In this document: in pieces, positions 36,780 through 46,404 of the stretch
Position numbering within the stretch: position 1 is the stretch's first letter
How the letters are laid out: the number at the start of each line of letters is the position of its first letter
Source of the DNA: Moraxella porci DSM 25326
Lineage (GTDB): Bacteria; Pseudomonadota; Gammaproteobacteria; Pseudomonadales; Moraxellaceae
Direction: 5' to 3'
Length of the DNA stretch: 64,000 bases
NCBI RefSeq assembly: GCF_002014855.1
Contig: NZ_MUYV01000001.1
Coordinates: 372,001 to 436,000 of the forward strand
The notes under the pieces: model-generated
What the model was told of the DNA's origin: nothing
Database searches by the model: none
What the model saw: the letters and a program-made list of their open reading frames with translations, nothing else
Made by a program: the position numbers and the translations under genes

Positions 36780-38606
36780 ATGACTGCCAAAACCCATCCG
36801 CCCAAAATTCAAAATCAGGAAGCTTGGTCTAATGCCACTCAGCCAAAAGCTGTCAAGAGCAAAGCCACCAAAGCCAAAAAACCACGGCAATCCCAAGAAG
36901 ACATCGCTGCCAACCAATTTTTAAAATCATTTTTTAAACCCTATAAAAATAGGCTAAATCTGGCACGAGCGTGTGATGTCATTATGGTATTGCTCTTGAT
37001 GGTGCAGGCGTGGATTTTGGTGTTGATTTTTGATGGTTGGTTGTTGCCGTTTTTGCCACAGTTTGCCAATCATGATGCGATGGCAACATCTATATTGCCA
37101 GTGTATTTGGTAGCACTCGTTGGGGTGATGGCGCTGCGGGCGTTTGTCGCTTATATTAAAGATGTGCAGCTAAGTCGTGTCGGCGTGCATGCTGCTGGTC
37201 GTGCGCGATCGTTATTGCTTACTAAGCTGGGTGAAATGGGTTTGGCTCGAAGATTTTTTGGGCCTGATGGTGCGCTGGCTAGTAAGATCATTGATGAGCC
37301 TGAGCATTTGGTGGGCTATGCTCGTTTTGAGGTTCAAAAAACCACGGCGGTGCTTACGCCGATTTTATTGGCGATTTGTATTGCTTTTTTTAATGGCACT
37401 GCGGCATTGATTTTGCTCATGACCGCGCCTTTGGTGCCGATCTTTATGGCGCTGATTGGGGTGGCGACTTCACGAAAAAGCCGCGAGCAGATGGATGCGA
37501 TGGCACAGCTTGGCGGGCGGTTTTTTGATTGGATTCGCGGCATCAATACTCTATCGCGAGTAGGTGCTGTCGATATTGCGGTATCGGACATCGCAAACAG
37601 CAGTGAAAATTATCGCAAAAAAACCATGGCGGTACTGCGCATCGCATTTTTAAACAGTGCGGTATTGGAGTTTTTCTCAGCATTGTCGATCGCTTTGGTT
37701 GCGGTGTATTTGGGCTTTGGCTTGATTGGTATTTTGCCATGGCGTGCAGGCGAGGTCATCACAAACTATGGTGCTGCGCTGATGATATTGCTTTTGGTGC
37801 CTGAGTTTTATGCGCCACTGCGTCGTTTGGGTGCTGAATATCACATCAAAGGCCAAGCCGTTGGCGCTGCCAAAGCGATGGTCGCGATGCTAGATTTTAA
37901 ACAGCCTCAAAGCGGTACAAAGCAGCTGGATATCACGGGTGCTGCAGGTTTTGAGTTGCAAAAAGTTGCTGCATTTGGTGAAGATGGTCGCATCCGCTTG
38001 GCACCGACGACACTTTCATTTGCTGCGGGCAAATCTACGCTGCTGCGAGGCGAAAGCGGCTCTGGCAAATCCACTGTGCTGCAGATTTTGCTCGGATTTG
38101 GTCAATACACTGGCACCATCGCCATCAAAGATGCTGCTGGCTGCCATGATTATCACACACTGGATTTGACCTATCTGCGTCGCCAATTTGGTTATTTGGC
38201 GCAAACCCCAGCGCTATTGCCAATCAGTATTGCTGATAATCTGCGCTTGGCTAAGCCTGATGCCAGTGAAGATGAACTGATCGATGTGCTGCAAGCTGTC
38301 GGTCTATGGCCATTGATCAAGCAGCTGCCAGCACAAATGCAGACGGTACTTGGTGAGCGCGGCAGTGGACTATCAGGCGGTCAGGCACATCGTTTGGCGA
38401 TCGCACAGCTGTTGCTCCAAGATGCCAAAGTTTGGCTGCTTGATGAGCCAACCGAACATTTAGATGCAGATACAGTCGCTGCCATCACTGCGTTATTATT
38501 TGAATTATCACAGGATAAAACTGTGATCTGGATCAGTCATGAAGAGGGCATGGAGGCCAAATTTGACGCTGTGTATCAGCTGGGAGTAAGCAATGAAAAC
38601 CAATGA
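36780..38606 (+). CDS. cydD: thiol reductant ABC exporter, subunit CydD
   Basis: 608 residues from MTAKTHPPK. A Lys-rich N-terminal extension of about 55 residues precedes six membrane helices. FFKPYKNRLNLARA leads into helix 1. The nucleotide-binding domain has Walker A RGESGSGKST near residue 425, signature LSGGQAHRLAIAQ, Walker B VWLLDEPTEHLD. CydDC exports cysteine/glutathione to the periplasm and is needed for cytochrome bd and c maturation. The frame opens at 36693, but that ATG lies in a hairpin. Its end overlaps cydC by 14 bp. No cydAB is in the window. Confidence 0.9.
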   Translation: MTAKTHPPKIQNQEAWSNATQPKAVKSKATKAKKPRQSQEDIAANQFLKSFFKPYKNRLNLARACDVIMVLLLMVQAWILVLIFDGWLLPFLPQFANHDAMATSILPVYLVALVGVMALRAFVAYIKDVQLSRVGVHAAGRARSLLLTKLGEMGLARRFFGPDGALASKIIDEPEHLVGYARFEVQKTTAVLTPILLAICIAFFNGTAALILLMTAPLVPIFMALIGVATSRKSREQMDAMAQLGGRFFDWIRGINTLSRVGAVDIAVSDIANSSENYRKKTMAVLRIAFLNSAVLEFFSALSIALVAVYLGFGLIGILPWRAGEVITNYGAALMILLLVPEFYAPLRRLGAEYHIKGQAVGAAKAMVAMLDFKQPQSGTKQLDITGAAGFELQKVAAFGEDGRIRLAPTTLSFAAGKSTLLRGESGSGKSTVLQILLGFGQYTGTIAIKDAAGCHDYHTLDLTYLRRQFGYLAQTPALLPISIADNLRLAKPDASEDELIDVLQAVGLWPLIKQLPAQMQTVLGERGSGLSGGQAHRLAIAQLLLQDAKVWLLDEPTEHLDADTVAAITALLFELSQDKTVIWISHEEGMEAKFDAVYQLGVSNENQ

Positions 38607-40314
38607 GCCATTTAAACTTTGGCAGCTGATCAGCCCTCAGCTTTGGGTATGGATGGTGGCATGGCTGCTTGGACTGCTGACCGTTTGGTCAGTGCTGGGA
38701 CTGTCGATGGTGTCAGGCTGGTTTGTGACCATGTCAGCGGTGGCAGGACTGGTCGCGGCTGGCAGTCATGCCTTCAACTATATGGTGCCAGCAGCGGTAA
38801 TCCGAACCTTTGCCATCATTCGTACTTTGTCGCGTTATGGCGATCTGATGGTGTCTCATCATGCCGTCTTTGGGCTGCTAAAGCAGTTGCGCGTGCGATT
38901 TTTTGAGTCGTGGGCGCGGCTTGATTTTGTAGATCGCAACAGCCAAGGCCAATCGAGCAGCCAAAAAATGCATCGCTTGGTCAAAGACATTGATGTGCTA
39001 AATGAATTTGTATTGCGCTTTATCAGCCCTTGGGTGATGGCAGTTGGGTCGCTGCTCTTGGTGTCATCGGTCGTGCTTTGGGTGCTGCCTCAGGCTTGGT
39101 ACAGCTTGGGTTTGGTGATGCTCTGTTTACTGATAGCGGCCACTGCCATCCATCGCGGCAAAAAACTTGCCGAAAGCGAAAGCCAGCTGATTGAGACGCG
39201 AAAAGCCAAGCTTTTAGATACTTTACCTGCGCTGACTTCTTTGCTGATTTGGCATCGCTGGGATGCACAGGCAGATCATCTTAAGACACTCGATGAGACG
39301 CAGTCTGCACTGACAGAATCTGCACATCGTCTTCGCCATGTCAGTGCGCTGTTGATTCAGATTTGTTTGTCTTTGTCACTGGTGCTGTTATTATGGGCGG
39401 CAGGATTATTTTTGCAGCACAGTCAGATTACGCCATTTGCCATTGATACGCTTAATCAGCCGATAATGAGTTCGGCGGTGATTTTGGCGGTATTTTTGGG
39501 GATGGTTGGATTGTCAGAATTTATCCAAAATCTTGTGGCAGAGCCATTGGCATTGGGTCGCAGTCAGGTGGCCAAACAGCGGCTTAATGACATGTTGCAG
39601 CAATCTGCTGCCAAGGTGCAGCTTCCCTTGGCTGGCGAAAAAAACCTCGCCCTAAAGCTTGATGAAGTCAGCGTCAAGGCACCAAATGCTCTGATCGGCG
39701 CCAGCGGACTGACGGCGCATATTGGCTCAGATCGTCCATGCTTGGTGGTGGGGCCTTCTGGCGCTGGCAAATCAACACTGCTGCAGACATTGGCAGGTGA
39801 GCATGCATTGATATCAGGCTCGATGCAGTTGATCAACGATGGCGCGGCTGTCGATTGGCAGACGGTGGATTTTGGTAACCGACTGGGGTTTCTGGGTCAG
39901 ACGGTGGATATTTTTGATCAGACTTTGGCGGATAATCTGCGCATCGCCAAGCCCGATGCCAGTGATGATGAGTTGTACGCGGTGCTAGAGCGCGTGAATT
40001 TATCAAGCTGGCTGCAAGCTCAGCCAAAGGGTCTGGCAACCGCGCTTGGCGAGTATGGCATGGCGGTATCTGGTGGTCAGGCGCGGCGCATTGCGTTGGC
40101 TCGGCTGTTGTTGTCACCTAAGGCTGTATTACTGCTTGATGAGCCCTTTGCAGGATTGGATGCGCTCAGCAGACAAAAGGTCTGGCAAAGTCTTGTGGAT
40201 GCCCAGCGCTCTGGACAAATCGGTATTTTAATGATTTCAACGCATCAGCTGTGGCATGAGATGGGCGAAGTTCAACTGCTAAATATTGAACCCAAGCACA
40301 TCAGCGATCATTGA
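38593..40314 (+). CDS. cydC: thiol reductant ABC exporter, subunit CydC
   Basis: 573 residues, partner of CydD. Six helices (LWVWMVAWLLGLLTVWSVLGLSMVSGWFV in the first pair), LSRYGDLMVSHHAVFGLLKQLRVRFFE, typical of CydC. Walker A GPSGAGKSTLL near residue 392, signature VSGGQARRIALARLLL, Walker B AVLLLDEPFAGLD, and the switch His in ISTHQ. Overlaps cydD by 14 bp, so synthesis is coupled. Its last codons overlap the convergent glycosyltransferase gene by 7 bp. Confidence 0.93.
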   Translation: MKTNEPFKLWQLISPQLWVWMVAWLLGLLTVWSVLGLSMVSGWFVTMSAVAGLVAAGSHAFNYMVPAAVIRTFAIIRTLSRYGDLMVSHHAVFGLLKQLRVRFFESWARLDFVDRNSQGQSSSQKMHRLVKDIDVLNEFVLRFISPWVMAVGSLLLVSSVVLWVLPQAWYSLGLVMLCLLIAATAIHRGKKLAESESQLIETRKAKLLDTLPALTSLLIWHRWDAQADHLKTLDETQSALTESAHRLRHVSALLIQICLSLSLVLLLWAAGLFLQHSQITPFAIDTLNQPIMSSAVILAVFLGMVGLSEFIQNLVAEPLALGRSQVAKQRLNDMLQQSAAKVQLPLAGEKNLALKLDEVSVKAPNALIGASGLTAHIGSDRPCLVVGPSGAGKSTLLQTLAGEHALISGSMQLINDGAAVDWQTVDFGNRLGFLGQTVDIFDQTLADNLRIAKPDASDDELYAVLERVNLSSWLQAQPKGLATALGEYGMAVSGGQARRIALARLLLSPKAVLLLDEPFAGLDALSRQKVWQSLVDAQRSGQIGILMISTHQLWHEMGEVQLLNIEPKHISDH

Positions 40315-41474
40315 TGGTACAAACTGCCATCGATTAATGCCTGATAAGCGGCAAGCGTGCCACTCACCATATCATCGATTTCATAAGCGCGTGTCATCGC
40401 AGGCGGTATTTGGTTCGATAATAAAAACTTCACGGATTTACACAAGGCGAGGGCGGTCTGCTCTTTGACCAGACCTTGAGGATACAGATCGCCCAAGATA
40501 TCCGCATACGCTCCCTTAGCCCAGCCCACCACAGGTGCCCCAAGGTGGATGGCTTGAAGGACGGTCATCCCGATACTTTCGGGGCGATTGGCGAGCGCCA
40601 ACACCACATTGGCCGAGGACAGCCATTCGCGCATGTCGGGTGGATTTTTGCCAACAAAAGACACCCTGTCTTGTAAAGATAACGCATGCAATCTTTGGAC
40701 AAATTCTTCATAAGCTACGCAGTGTTGGGTGCGTGAATTGGGATCATCATCCATGATGATGGCATGTAGTTTTGGGAATTTTTCTTGCAGATTGCCTAAT
40801 ATATCTACTAGCCATTCTTGACCGTATTCAGGGCCGATGGGTGTGGGAAAAACAAGCCATTTTTTATGCTCAAGCTCAGGATGCTGCGCAAAACTCTGAT
40901 GCAGCCAATGTACCGATGAGTGATGGCGGTAGGGATACTTGCGCACATCGACGCCACGAGGTACGCAAATCAGCTTAGGTAGGCTGCCAGCTTTTAAGTT
41001 TTTTTCATCTGCATATTTTAAAAATATTTTTTCAAAATGCTTATGAATACTATTTGAGGCGCTGATGAATAAATCTGCCTCAAACAGTGCTTTGGCATAA
41101 GAATTGAGTGGATAAAACCCGTATAAGCTCGAGACGATCTTAGGTCTTTTATCTTTTGGATAAGGACGCAGCGCCCAATGTAGCACCCAAGCTGGTGTGC
41201 GAGAATGCACATGGATGATGTCTGGCTGATGTTTATTGATCAGCCGCCTTAGAGCTGGGACTTGCAAAAGCGCCCACCAGCTTTTTTTGGGCATCGGCAG
41301 CTGATAATATTTGGCACCATCACGCACCAGCCGAGTGACAAGCTTGCTGTCTTCATTTGCACTACCGATGATGATGGATTCATGACCTGCTTTGATCAGG
41401 GCGTGCGAAATCGGATAAATCCCCCGTTCGGATTCATCGTGCTTAAGCGATGATGACAGCTGCAATACTTTCAT
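40308..41474 (-). CDS. glycosyltransferase family 4 (GT-B fold)
   Basis: 388 residues. MKVLQLSSSLKHDESERGIYPISHALIKAGHES is an N-terminal acceptor-binding Rossmann domain, then DIIHVHSRTPAWVLHWALR. The C-terminal domain has the LSLQDRVSFVGKNPPDMREWLSSANVVLAL...PESIGMTVLQAIHLGAPVVG pattern, where ESxGxxxxEA-like acidic residues bind the nucleotide sugar. It probably adds an inner-core or O-unit sugar to LPS/LOS, away from the main sugar locus. 11 bp downstream of the bcp gene on the same strand. Confidence 0.87.
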   Translation of the reverse strand: MKVLQLSSSLKHDESERGIYPISHALIKAGHESIIIGSANEDSKLVTRLVRDGAKYYQLPMPKKSWWALLQVPALRRLINKHQPDIIHVHSRTPAWVLHWALRPYPKDKRPKIVSSLYGFYPLNSYAKALFEADLFISASNSIHKHFEKIFLKYADEKNLKAGSLPKLICVPRGVDVRKYPYRHHSSVHWLHQSFAQHPELEHKKWLVFPTPIGPEYGQEWLVDILGNLQEKFPKLHAIIMDDDPNSRTQHCVAYEEFVQRLHALSLQDRVSFVGKNPPDMREWLSSANVVLALANRPESIGMTVLQAIHLGAPVVGWAKGAYADILGDLYPQGLVKEQTALALCKSVKFLLSNQIPPAMTRAYEIDDMVSGTLAAYQALIDGSLYHQ

Positions 41475-41485
41475 GGTTTATCTTA

Positions 41486-41974
41486 TTAATTTTTCAAAAA
41501 ATCTAATAAATTTGCCACGTGTTCTTTGGCTTTGACATTGCGAAAACTACCAATCATAGCGCCGTTTTTATCATACACAAAAGTCGAACGCACCACGCCC
41601 AGATGTGTCTTGCCGTACATCATTTTTTCTTTGATGACATCAAAATGCTGACACAAACGCTCATCGGTATCGCTGATCAGATCAATTGTCAAAGATTGCT
41701 TATTAATAAAGTTTTGATGCGATTTCACGCCATCTCGTGAGACACCGATGACACGATAGCCAAGCTTGGTGATTTCATCAAAATTCGCTGTAAAATCAGT
41801 CGCTTGTACTGTGCATCCTGCGGTACTGTCCTTTGGATAAAAATACAACACCAAGCCTTGATTATTATCCTTGATGAGCGTGGATAAATTGACACTTTGC
41901 ACATCGCCTGCGGCACTGACCAGCTCAAACGATTCGTTGGGTAGGTTGATTTGTTCTTGGGAATTTTTTAGCAT
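41486..41974 (-). CDS. bcp: Bcp-type peroxiredoxin (thioredoxin-dependent thiol peroxidase)
   Basis: 162 residues. LVLYFYPKDSTAGCTVQATDF contains the peroxidatic Cys54. The second Cys of the usual TxxCxxExC helix motif (Cys50 in E. coli) is absent, but a Cys in DERLCQHFDV matches the third E. coli Cys. GVSRDGVKSHQNF and HLGVVRSTFVYDKNG are typical. Reduces peroxides in the cytoplasm with thioredoxin. AAGGATATCAG before the ATG is a good ribosome binding site. First gene of a two-gene unit with the glycosyltransferase. Confidence 0.9.
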   Translation of the reverse strand: MLKNSQEQINLPNESFELVSAAGDVQSVNLSTLIKDNNQGLVLYFYPKDSTAGCTVQATDFTANFDEITKLGYRVIGVSRDGVKSHQNFINKQSLTIDLISDTDERLCQHFDVIKEKMMYGKTHLGVVRSTFVYDKNGAMIGSFRNVKAKEHVANLLDFLKN

Positions 41975-42287
41975 CTGATATCCTTGGTAGCTATCATAAA
42001 TTTATGAGAGTGGCGGTTATTTTACCAAAATTTTCACCACAAATGCCATCAAAAGCCGTTTTTCTCAATAATTCTTTGGCGATTGATACAGATTTTTGTA
42101 AATTTGTTATCTTTTATTTGCTGTTTTGACCCATTTTACGGTAAAATTATCTATTTTATCATAGGATGTGCTAAGCGATTATCACATCTATTTTTTTATA
42201 AAACCTAAAGTCAATATTGATAAATATTGGTAAAATGCACCGCCAATGACATGGTAACTGCATTGGTGATTATTGCGTGGATTGATT
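41975..42287. other. divergent intergenic region bcp / purine permease
   Basis: 313 bp, AT-rich. It holds a putative extended -10 of the permease gene (TGGTAAAAT, 42228-42236) and a short leader hairpin, CCAATG (42243-42248) with CATTGG (42261-42266), ending 21 nt before the ATG. No purine riboswitch core was recognised. Confidence 0.45.
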
Positions 42288-43601
42288 ATGTCTTTATCTT
42301 CATTTTTTCAACTGTCTGAGCGTGGCTCAAGTGTACGCACTGAGATCATTGCAGGTCTGACGACATTTTTGGCGATGGTGTATTCTGTCATCGTCGTGCC
42401 AAATATGCTGTCGCAAGCAGGGTTTCCTGCCGAATCGGTATTTATCGCGACCTGTCTGGTGGCGGGTCTGGGCTCGATTTTGATCGGTCTGTGGGCAAAT
42501 GTGCCGATGGCGATTGGTTGTGCGATTTCTTTGACCGCGTTTACAGCGTTTAGCCTAGTGCTGGGTCAGGGCGTGAGTATTCCTGTGGCGCTTGGGGCGA
42601 TTTTCTTGATGGGTGTGGCGTTTACCTTGATTTCGGTAACGGGCATTCGTGCGTGGATTTTAAAGAATTTGCCAGCATCCATCGCTCATGGTGCAGGGAT
42701 TGGTATTGGTCTGTTTTTGCTGTTGATCGCTGCCAATGGTGTGGGCTTGGTCGTTGGCAATGATGCAGGCTTACCTGTCAAGATGGGTGAATTTACCTCA
42801 TTGCCTGTACTGATGTCGCTCGTTGGTTTGGCGGCGATCATCGGTCTTGAAAAGCTGCAAATCAAAGGCAGTATCCTATGGGTAATCATCGCCATCACAA
42901 TCATTGGTCTTATCTTTGATCCGAATGTGAAATTTGACGGCAATGTCCTAAAATTACCAAGCTTTGGCACTGAGTCGCTGTTTATGCAGATGGATGTGAT
43001 GGGTGCGTTGAACGCTGCGATTTTGCCTGTGGTATTTGCACTGGTGATGACAGCGATTTTTGATGCGACAGGTACGATTCGCGCGGTAGCAGGTCAGGCA
43101 AATCTGTTGGATAAAGATGGTCAAATCATCAATGGTGGCAAGGCGCTGACTTCTGACTCGATGAGCAGTATGCTATCAGGTATCTTTGGTACTGCACCTG
43201 CTGCGGTATATATTGAGTCGGCGGCAGGTACGGCTGTCGGTGGCAAGACTGGCTTGACAGCGATTGTCGTTGGTGTGTTGTTCTTGCTCATGTTGTTTTT
43301 CCAGCCACTGGCGTTCTTGGTGCCAGGGTATGCGACAGCACCTGCGCTGATGTATGTGGGTCTGTTGATGCTGAGCAATGTCTCAAAGCTTGACTTTGAT
43401 GACTTTGTCGGTGCGATGAGTGGTCTTGTGTGTGCGGTGTTTATCGTGTTGACTGCGAATATCGTGACAGGTATTATGCTTGGCTTTGGCGCTTTGGTGC
43501 TGGGTCGTGTGATTAGTGGTGAGTTTAACAAACTGAACATCGGCACGGTGCTGATCGCCATTGTACTGGTGGCGTTTTATGCGCTTGGGTATGCGATCTA
43601 A
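42288..43601 (+). CDS. NCS2-family purine (adenine or guanine/hypoxanthine) permease
   Basis: 437 residues with about thirteen helices. [29 protein letters not shown], the first helix of the AzgA/AdeP-like cluster; [43 protein letters not shown] (metal/substrate motif), [25 protein letters not shown] are typical of nucleobase:H+ symporters, not uracil/xanthine members. Substrate between adenine and guanine/hypoxanthine cannot be fixed. TTG at 42273 is possible, but ATG at 42288 has GTGGA upstream. Confidence 0.88.
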   Translation: MSLSSFFQLSERGSSVRTEIIAGLTTFLAMVYSVIVVPNMLSQAGFPAESVFIATCLVAGLGSILIGLWANVPMAIGCAISLTAFTAFSLVLGQGVSIPVALGAIFLMGVAFTLISVTGIRAWILKNLPASIAHGAGIGIGLFLLLIAANGVGLVVGNDAGLPVKMGEFTSLPVLMSLVGLAAIIGLEKLQIKGSILWVIIAITIIGLIFDPNVKFDGNVLKLPSFGTESLFMQMDVMGALNAAILPVVFALVMTAIFDATGTIRAVAGQANLLDKDGQIINGGKALTSDSMSSMLSGIFGTAPAAVYIESAAGTAVGGKTGLTAIVVGVLFLLMLFFQPLAFLVPGYATAPALMYVGLLMLSNVSKLDFDDFVGAMSGLVCAVFIVLTANIVTGIMLGFGALVLGRVISGEFNKLNIGTVLIAIVLVAFYALGYAI

Positions 43602-43615
43602 TCAGCCTGAATGCC

Positions 43616-43652
43616 AAAATCCCCATCGTCTCAATAATCGATGGGGATTTTT
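43616..43652. terminator. terminator after the purine permease gene
   Basis: 13-bp perfect stem AAAATCCCCATCG / CGATGGGGATTTT, 10-nt loop and a T-tract. The A-rich left arm lets it also serve the convergent tetR gene. Confidence 0.92.
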
Positions 43653-43693
43653 GTGGTTATCTGATGATTAAGCCAAATAAAAGTGGGTGATGC

Positions 43694-44287
43694 TTAACCA
43701 ATCATCCCAATCAATTCTGCCTTTATTGCTTGATAATAGGCGTCATCATCCGTTAGTGTCGTATCCAGCCAAGCACCATCCACCGCATAACGCACAATGC
43801 TAAGCTTGGTATCGCTGTCAGTATGGGCAAATTGACGCAGTTTTTGGCCAAGCCAATCATTCCACTGTGATTGCATCTGGGCATCACCATTGATCGCACG
43901 AATCAAGCCTGCCCATTCGCTTTTTAGCCCGATGTCATCATTATCAAACATCACATTGACATAAGCACGGCTAAAACAGCCTGCCACCTGACCTGTCTGC
44001 TCAATCTGTTGCAAAATCGCTGTGTTCAACTGTGCGATAAATAGCCCAATCACTGCTGCAATCAGCTCATCTTTATTTTTAAAATGATGAAACAATCCGC
44101 CTTTACTGGTGCCGGCTGAATCAGCGACTTTTTGGATGGATAAATTGGCAATGCCATCCTTGATCATCAAATCTTTGGCGGCACTGATGAGCTGATGACG
44201 AAGCTGTTCGGGGTTGTTTTTGCGTTTTTTTGGGGCGGTGTCTGTGTCGGCGGTCTGTAGGTGTGTGGTGTCAAATAAATCGTTCAT
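43694..44287 (-). CDS. TetR/AcrR family transcriptional regulator
   Basis: 197 residues from MNDLFDTTH; upstream codons are open to 44335 but would run into the SMR gene. The N-terminal helix-turn-helix is LISAAKDLMIKDGIANLSIQKVADSAGTSKGGLFHHFKNKDELI, the classical TetR block with HF at the recognition helix end. The C-terminal ligand-binding domain is divergent. Downstream of the SMR gene with a 22-bp gap, so it probably controls that efflux gene and itself. Confidence 0.88.
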   Translation of the reverse strand: MNDLFDTTHLQTADTDTAPKKRKNNPEQLRHQLISAAKDLMIKDGIANLSIQKVADSAGTSKGGLFHHFKNKDELIAAVIGLFIAQLNTAILQQIEQTGQVAGCFSRAYVNVMFDNDDIGLKSEWAGLIRAINGDAQMQSQWNDWLGQKLRQFAHTDSDTKLSIVRYAVDGAWLDTTLTDDDAYYQAIKAELIGMIG

Positions 44288-44309
44288 AGGGAGTCTTGAG
44301 TTCGATGGA

Positions 44310-44651
44310 TTAATGGGTGGAATTTGAAAATACATTCATCACCACCACGCCTGCGATGATGAGAATGATGCCGATGATGGCAGGCAAATCCAGTGATTGC
44401 TTTAGCACTGTCACGCCGATGATGGCTGTCAGTACGATGCCCACGCCCGACCAGATGGCATAGGTGATACCTAGCGGAATGGTCTTGACCACTTGGGAGA
44501 GCAAATAAAAAGCGATGGCAAAGCATATAAGCGTCACCGCGGTCGGAATCGGCTTACTAAAGCCATCGGATTTTGCCAAAAAAGTCGAGCCTGTGACTTC
44601 GGTCACGATAGCACAAGCAAGTAAGGCATAAGCAGTTAGGGTTGCATTCAT
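44310..44651 (-). CDS. small multidrug resistance (SMR) efflux transporter
   Basis: 113 residues, four helices. NATLTAYALLACAIVTEVTGSTFLAKSDGFS carries the essential Glu of helix 1 (IVTEV), then PTAVTLICFAIAFYLLSQVVKTIPLGITYAIWSGVGIVLTAIIG and SLDLPAIIGIILIIAGVVVMNV. Close to EmrE/QacE multidrug pumps of the dual-topology type rather than SugE. Exports quaternary cations by proton antiport. Alternative start 44654 (one extra Met). Forms a two-gene unit with tetR. Confidence 0.9.
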   Translation of the reverse strand: MNATLTAYALLACAIVTEVTGSTFLAKSDGFSKPIPTAVTLICFAIAFYLLSQVVKTIPLGITYAIWSGVGIVLTAIIGVTVLKQSLDLPAIIGIILIIAGVVVMNVFSNSTH

Positions 44652-44770
44652 CATTTTTCTAATAAAAACCAACTGGTCGGTATTTTATTAAAATCGACTT
44701 GATTTTGCAAGTATTTATTTTTTGATGCGTAAATTTATCTGCAATCGATGGAATACCCAATTATAAAATA

Positions 44771-44779
44771 TGATACAAT
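44771..44779 (+). promoter_or_regulatory. putative extended -10 promoter of gpmI
   Basis: TGATACAAT (-10 TACAAT at 44774-44779), 31 bp before the start codon at 44811. Confidence 0.4.
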
Positions 44780-44810
44780 AAAGGATACACTGGCTGATAT
44801 GGAGTTTGAA

Positions 44811-46373
44811 ATGTCTGATAATAAAAAAATCCCCCATGTGCTGATGATCTTAGACGGCATTGGCCATCGCGAAGATCCGCGAGATAATGCTGTGCTTGCC
44901 GCTAATACACCGAATTTGGATGCGCTCATTGCCACTTGTCCAAATGGGTTGATTTCAGGTTCTGGTATGGATGTGGGCTTGCCTGATGGTCAATTTGGCA
45001 ACTCAGAAGTCGGCCACATGAATTTGGGTGCTGGGCGTATTTTGTTCCAAGATTCAACTCGCATCATGAATGAGATTGACACGGGTGAATTTTTTAAAAA
45101 TCCTGCACTAACCGAAGCTGTAAAGGCGACCATTGAGAATGAAGGTGCGGTGCATATCTTGGGTTTGTTGTCTGATGGCGGTGTGCATGCGCACATCGAC
45201 CACATCAAGGCGATGGCTAAGCTTGCTCTGGCTGAAGGGGCGATGCAAGTTTTTATCCATGCTTTCTTAGATGGCCGTGATACGCCACCAAAATCTGCTG
45301 AAGGCTATGTGGCAGACCTTGAAAATTATTTAGCTGATATTAATAATGAATACGAAGGCGATGCCAAAATTGCCAGCGTTATTGGCCGCTTTTATGCGAT
45401 GGATCGTGACAAGCGTTGGGATCGTGTCGAAGCCTGCTTTGAACTATTGACAGAGGGCAAATCGGAGCGCACACCAGATACGGCATTGCAAGCGATTGAG
45501 ATGGCTTACGCTGCTGGCGAAACCGATGAATTTATCCAAGCGACATTCATCGATGAAGATGGCGTGATTTGTGATAATGATGGCGTGGTCTTTATGAATT
45601 TCCGTGCTGATCGCGCGCGTGAGATCAGTTTGGCATTTGTTGATGCTGATTTTGATGGCTTTGATCGTCACATCACACCCCAATTATCTGCATTTGTCAT
45701 GCTGACCAAATATTCAGATGAGCTTGAAAATAATCCCAAAATAAGCATTGCCTATGAGCCAACAAGCTTAGACAATACTTTGGGTGAATATTTAGAAAAA
45801 CTGGGTAAAACCCAGCTTCGCATCGCCGAAACCGAAAAATACGCGCATGTCACTTTCTTCTTTAGTGGTGGCCGTGAAGCGCTGTTTGATGGCGAAGATC
45901 GCATTTTGGTGAACAGTCCTGATGTCAAAACTTATGATCTGAAGCCTGAGATGAGTGCTTTTGAAGTGACCGAAAAACTAAACGCTGCCATTGACTCAGG
46001 CAAATATGATGTGCTGATTATCAACTATGCCAATGGTGATATGGTGGGGCATTCAGGAGTGTTTGATGCCGCGGTCAAAGCCGTCGAAGCGGTGGATACT
46101 TGCATCGGTGAAGTGGTCAAGCGCGTGCGTGCAATGGGCGGCCATCTGCTCATCACTGCCGATCATGGCAACTGTGAGCAGATGCAAGATTATGACAGCG
46201 GTCAGGTGCATACGCAGCATACCACTGAGCTTGTGCCATTTATCTATGTCGGTGATAAGTCGGTGAGTGTGCGTGATGGCGGCAAGCTGTGCGATGTATC
46301 TCCGACCATTTTACATCTGATGGGTATTGATAAGCCAAGCGAAATGACGGGCAGCAGTCTGTTGATTGATTGA
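44811..46373 (+). CDS. gpmI: 2,3-bisphosphoglycerate-independent phosphoglycerate mutase
   Basis: Glycolytic enzyme interconverting 3- and 2-phosphoglycerate. 520 residues, alkaline-phosphatase fold with Mn. [12 protein letters not shown] near the N-terminus, [16 protein letters not shown] with nucleophile Ser65, [53 protein letters not shown] and [12 protein letters not shown] are all intact. The frame is open to 44748, but GGAG sits 8 nt before the ATG at 44811. 31 bp before the ctpA-like gene, likely one operon as in many proteobacteria. Confidence 0.96.
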   Translation: MSDNKKIPHVLMILDGIGHREDPRDNAVLAANTPNLDALIATCPNGLISGSGMDVGLPDGQFGNSEVGHMNLGAGRILFQDSTRIMNEIDTGEFFKNPALTEAVKATIENEGAVHILGLLSDGGVHAHIDHIKAMAKLALAEGAMQVFIHAFLDGRDTPPKSAEGYVADLENYLADINNEYEGDAKIASVIGRFYAMDRDKRWDRVEACFELLTEGKSERTPDTALQAIEMAYAAGETDEFIQATFIDEDGVICDNDGVVFMNFRADRAREISLAFVDADFDGFDRHITPQLSAFVMLTKYSDELENNPKISIAYEPTSLDNTLGEYLEKLGKTQLRIAETEKYAHVTFFFSGGREALFDGEDRILVNSPDVKTYDLKPEMSAFEVTEKLNAAIDSGKYDVLIINYANGDMVGHSGVFDAAVKAVEAVDTCIGEVVKRVRAMGGHLLITADHGNCEQMQDYDSGQVHTQHTTELVPFIYVGDKSVSVRDGGKLCDVSPTILHLMGIDKPSEMTGSSLLID

Positions 46374-46404
46374 TCCATCATTGAATTCGGTGAATTAAAT
46401 TGAT

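Noticed and set aside
41975..42287. Purine riboswitch ahead of the purine permease
   Set aside because: No conserved three-way junction or loop-loop bases were recognisable; only a short CCAATG/CATTGG hairpin was found.
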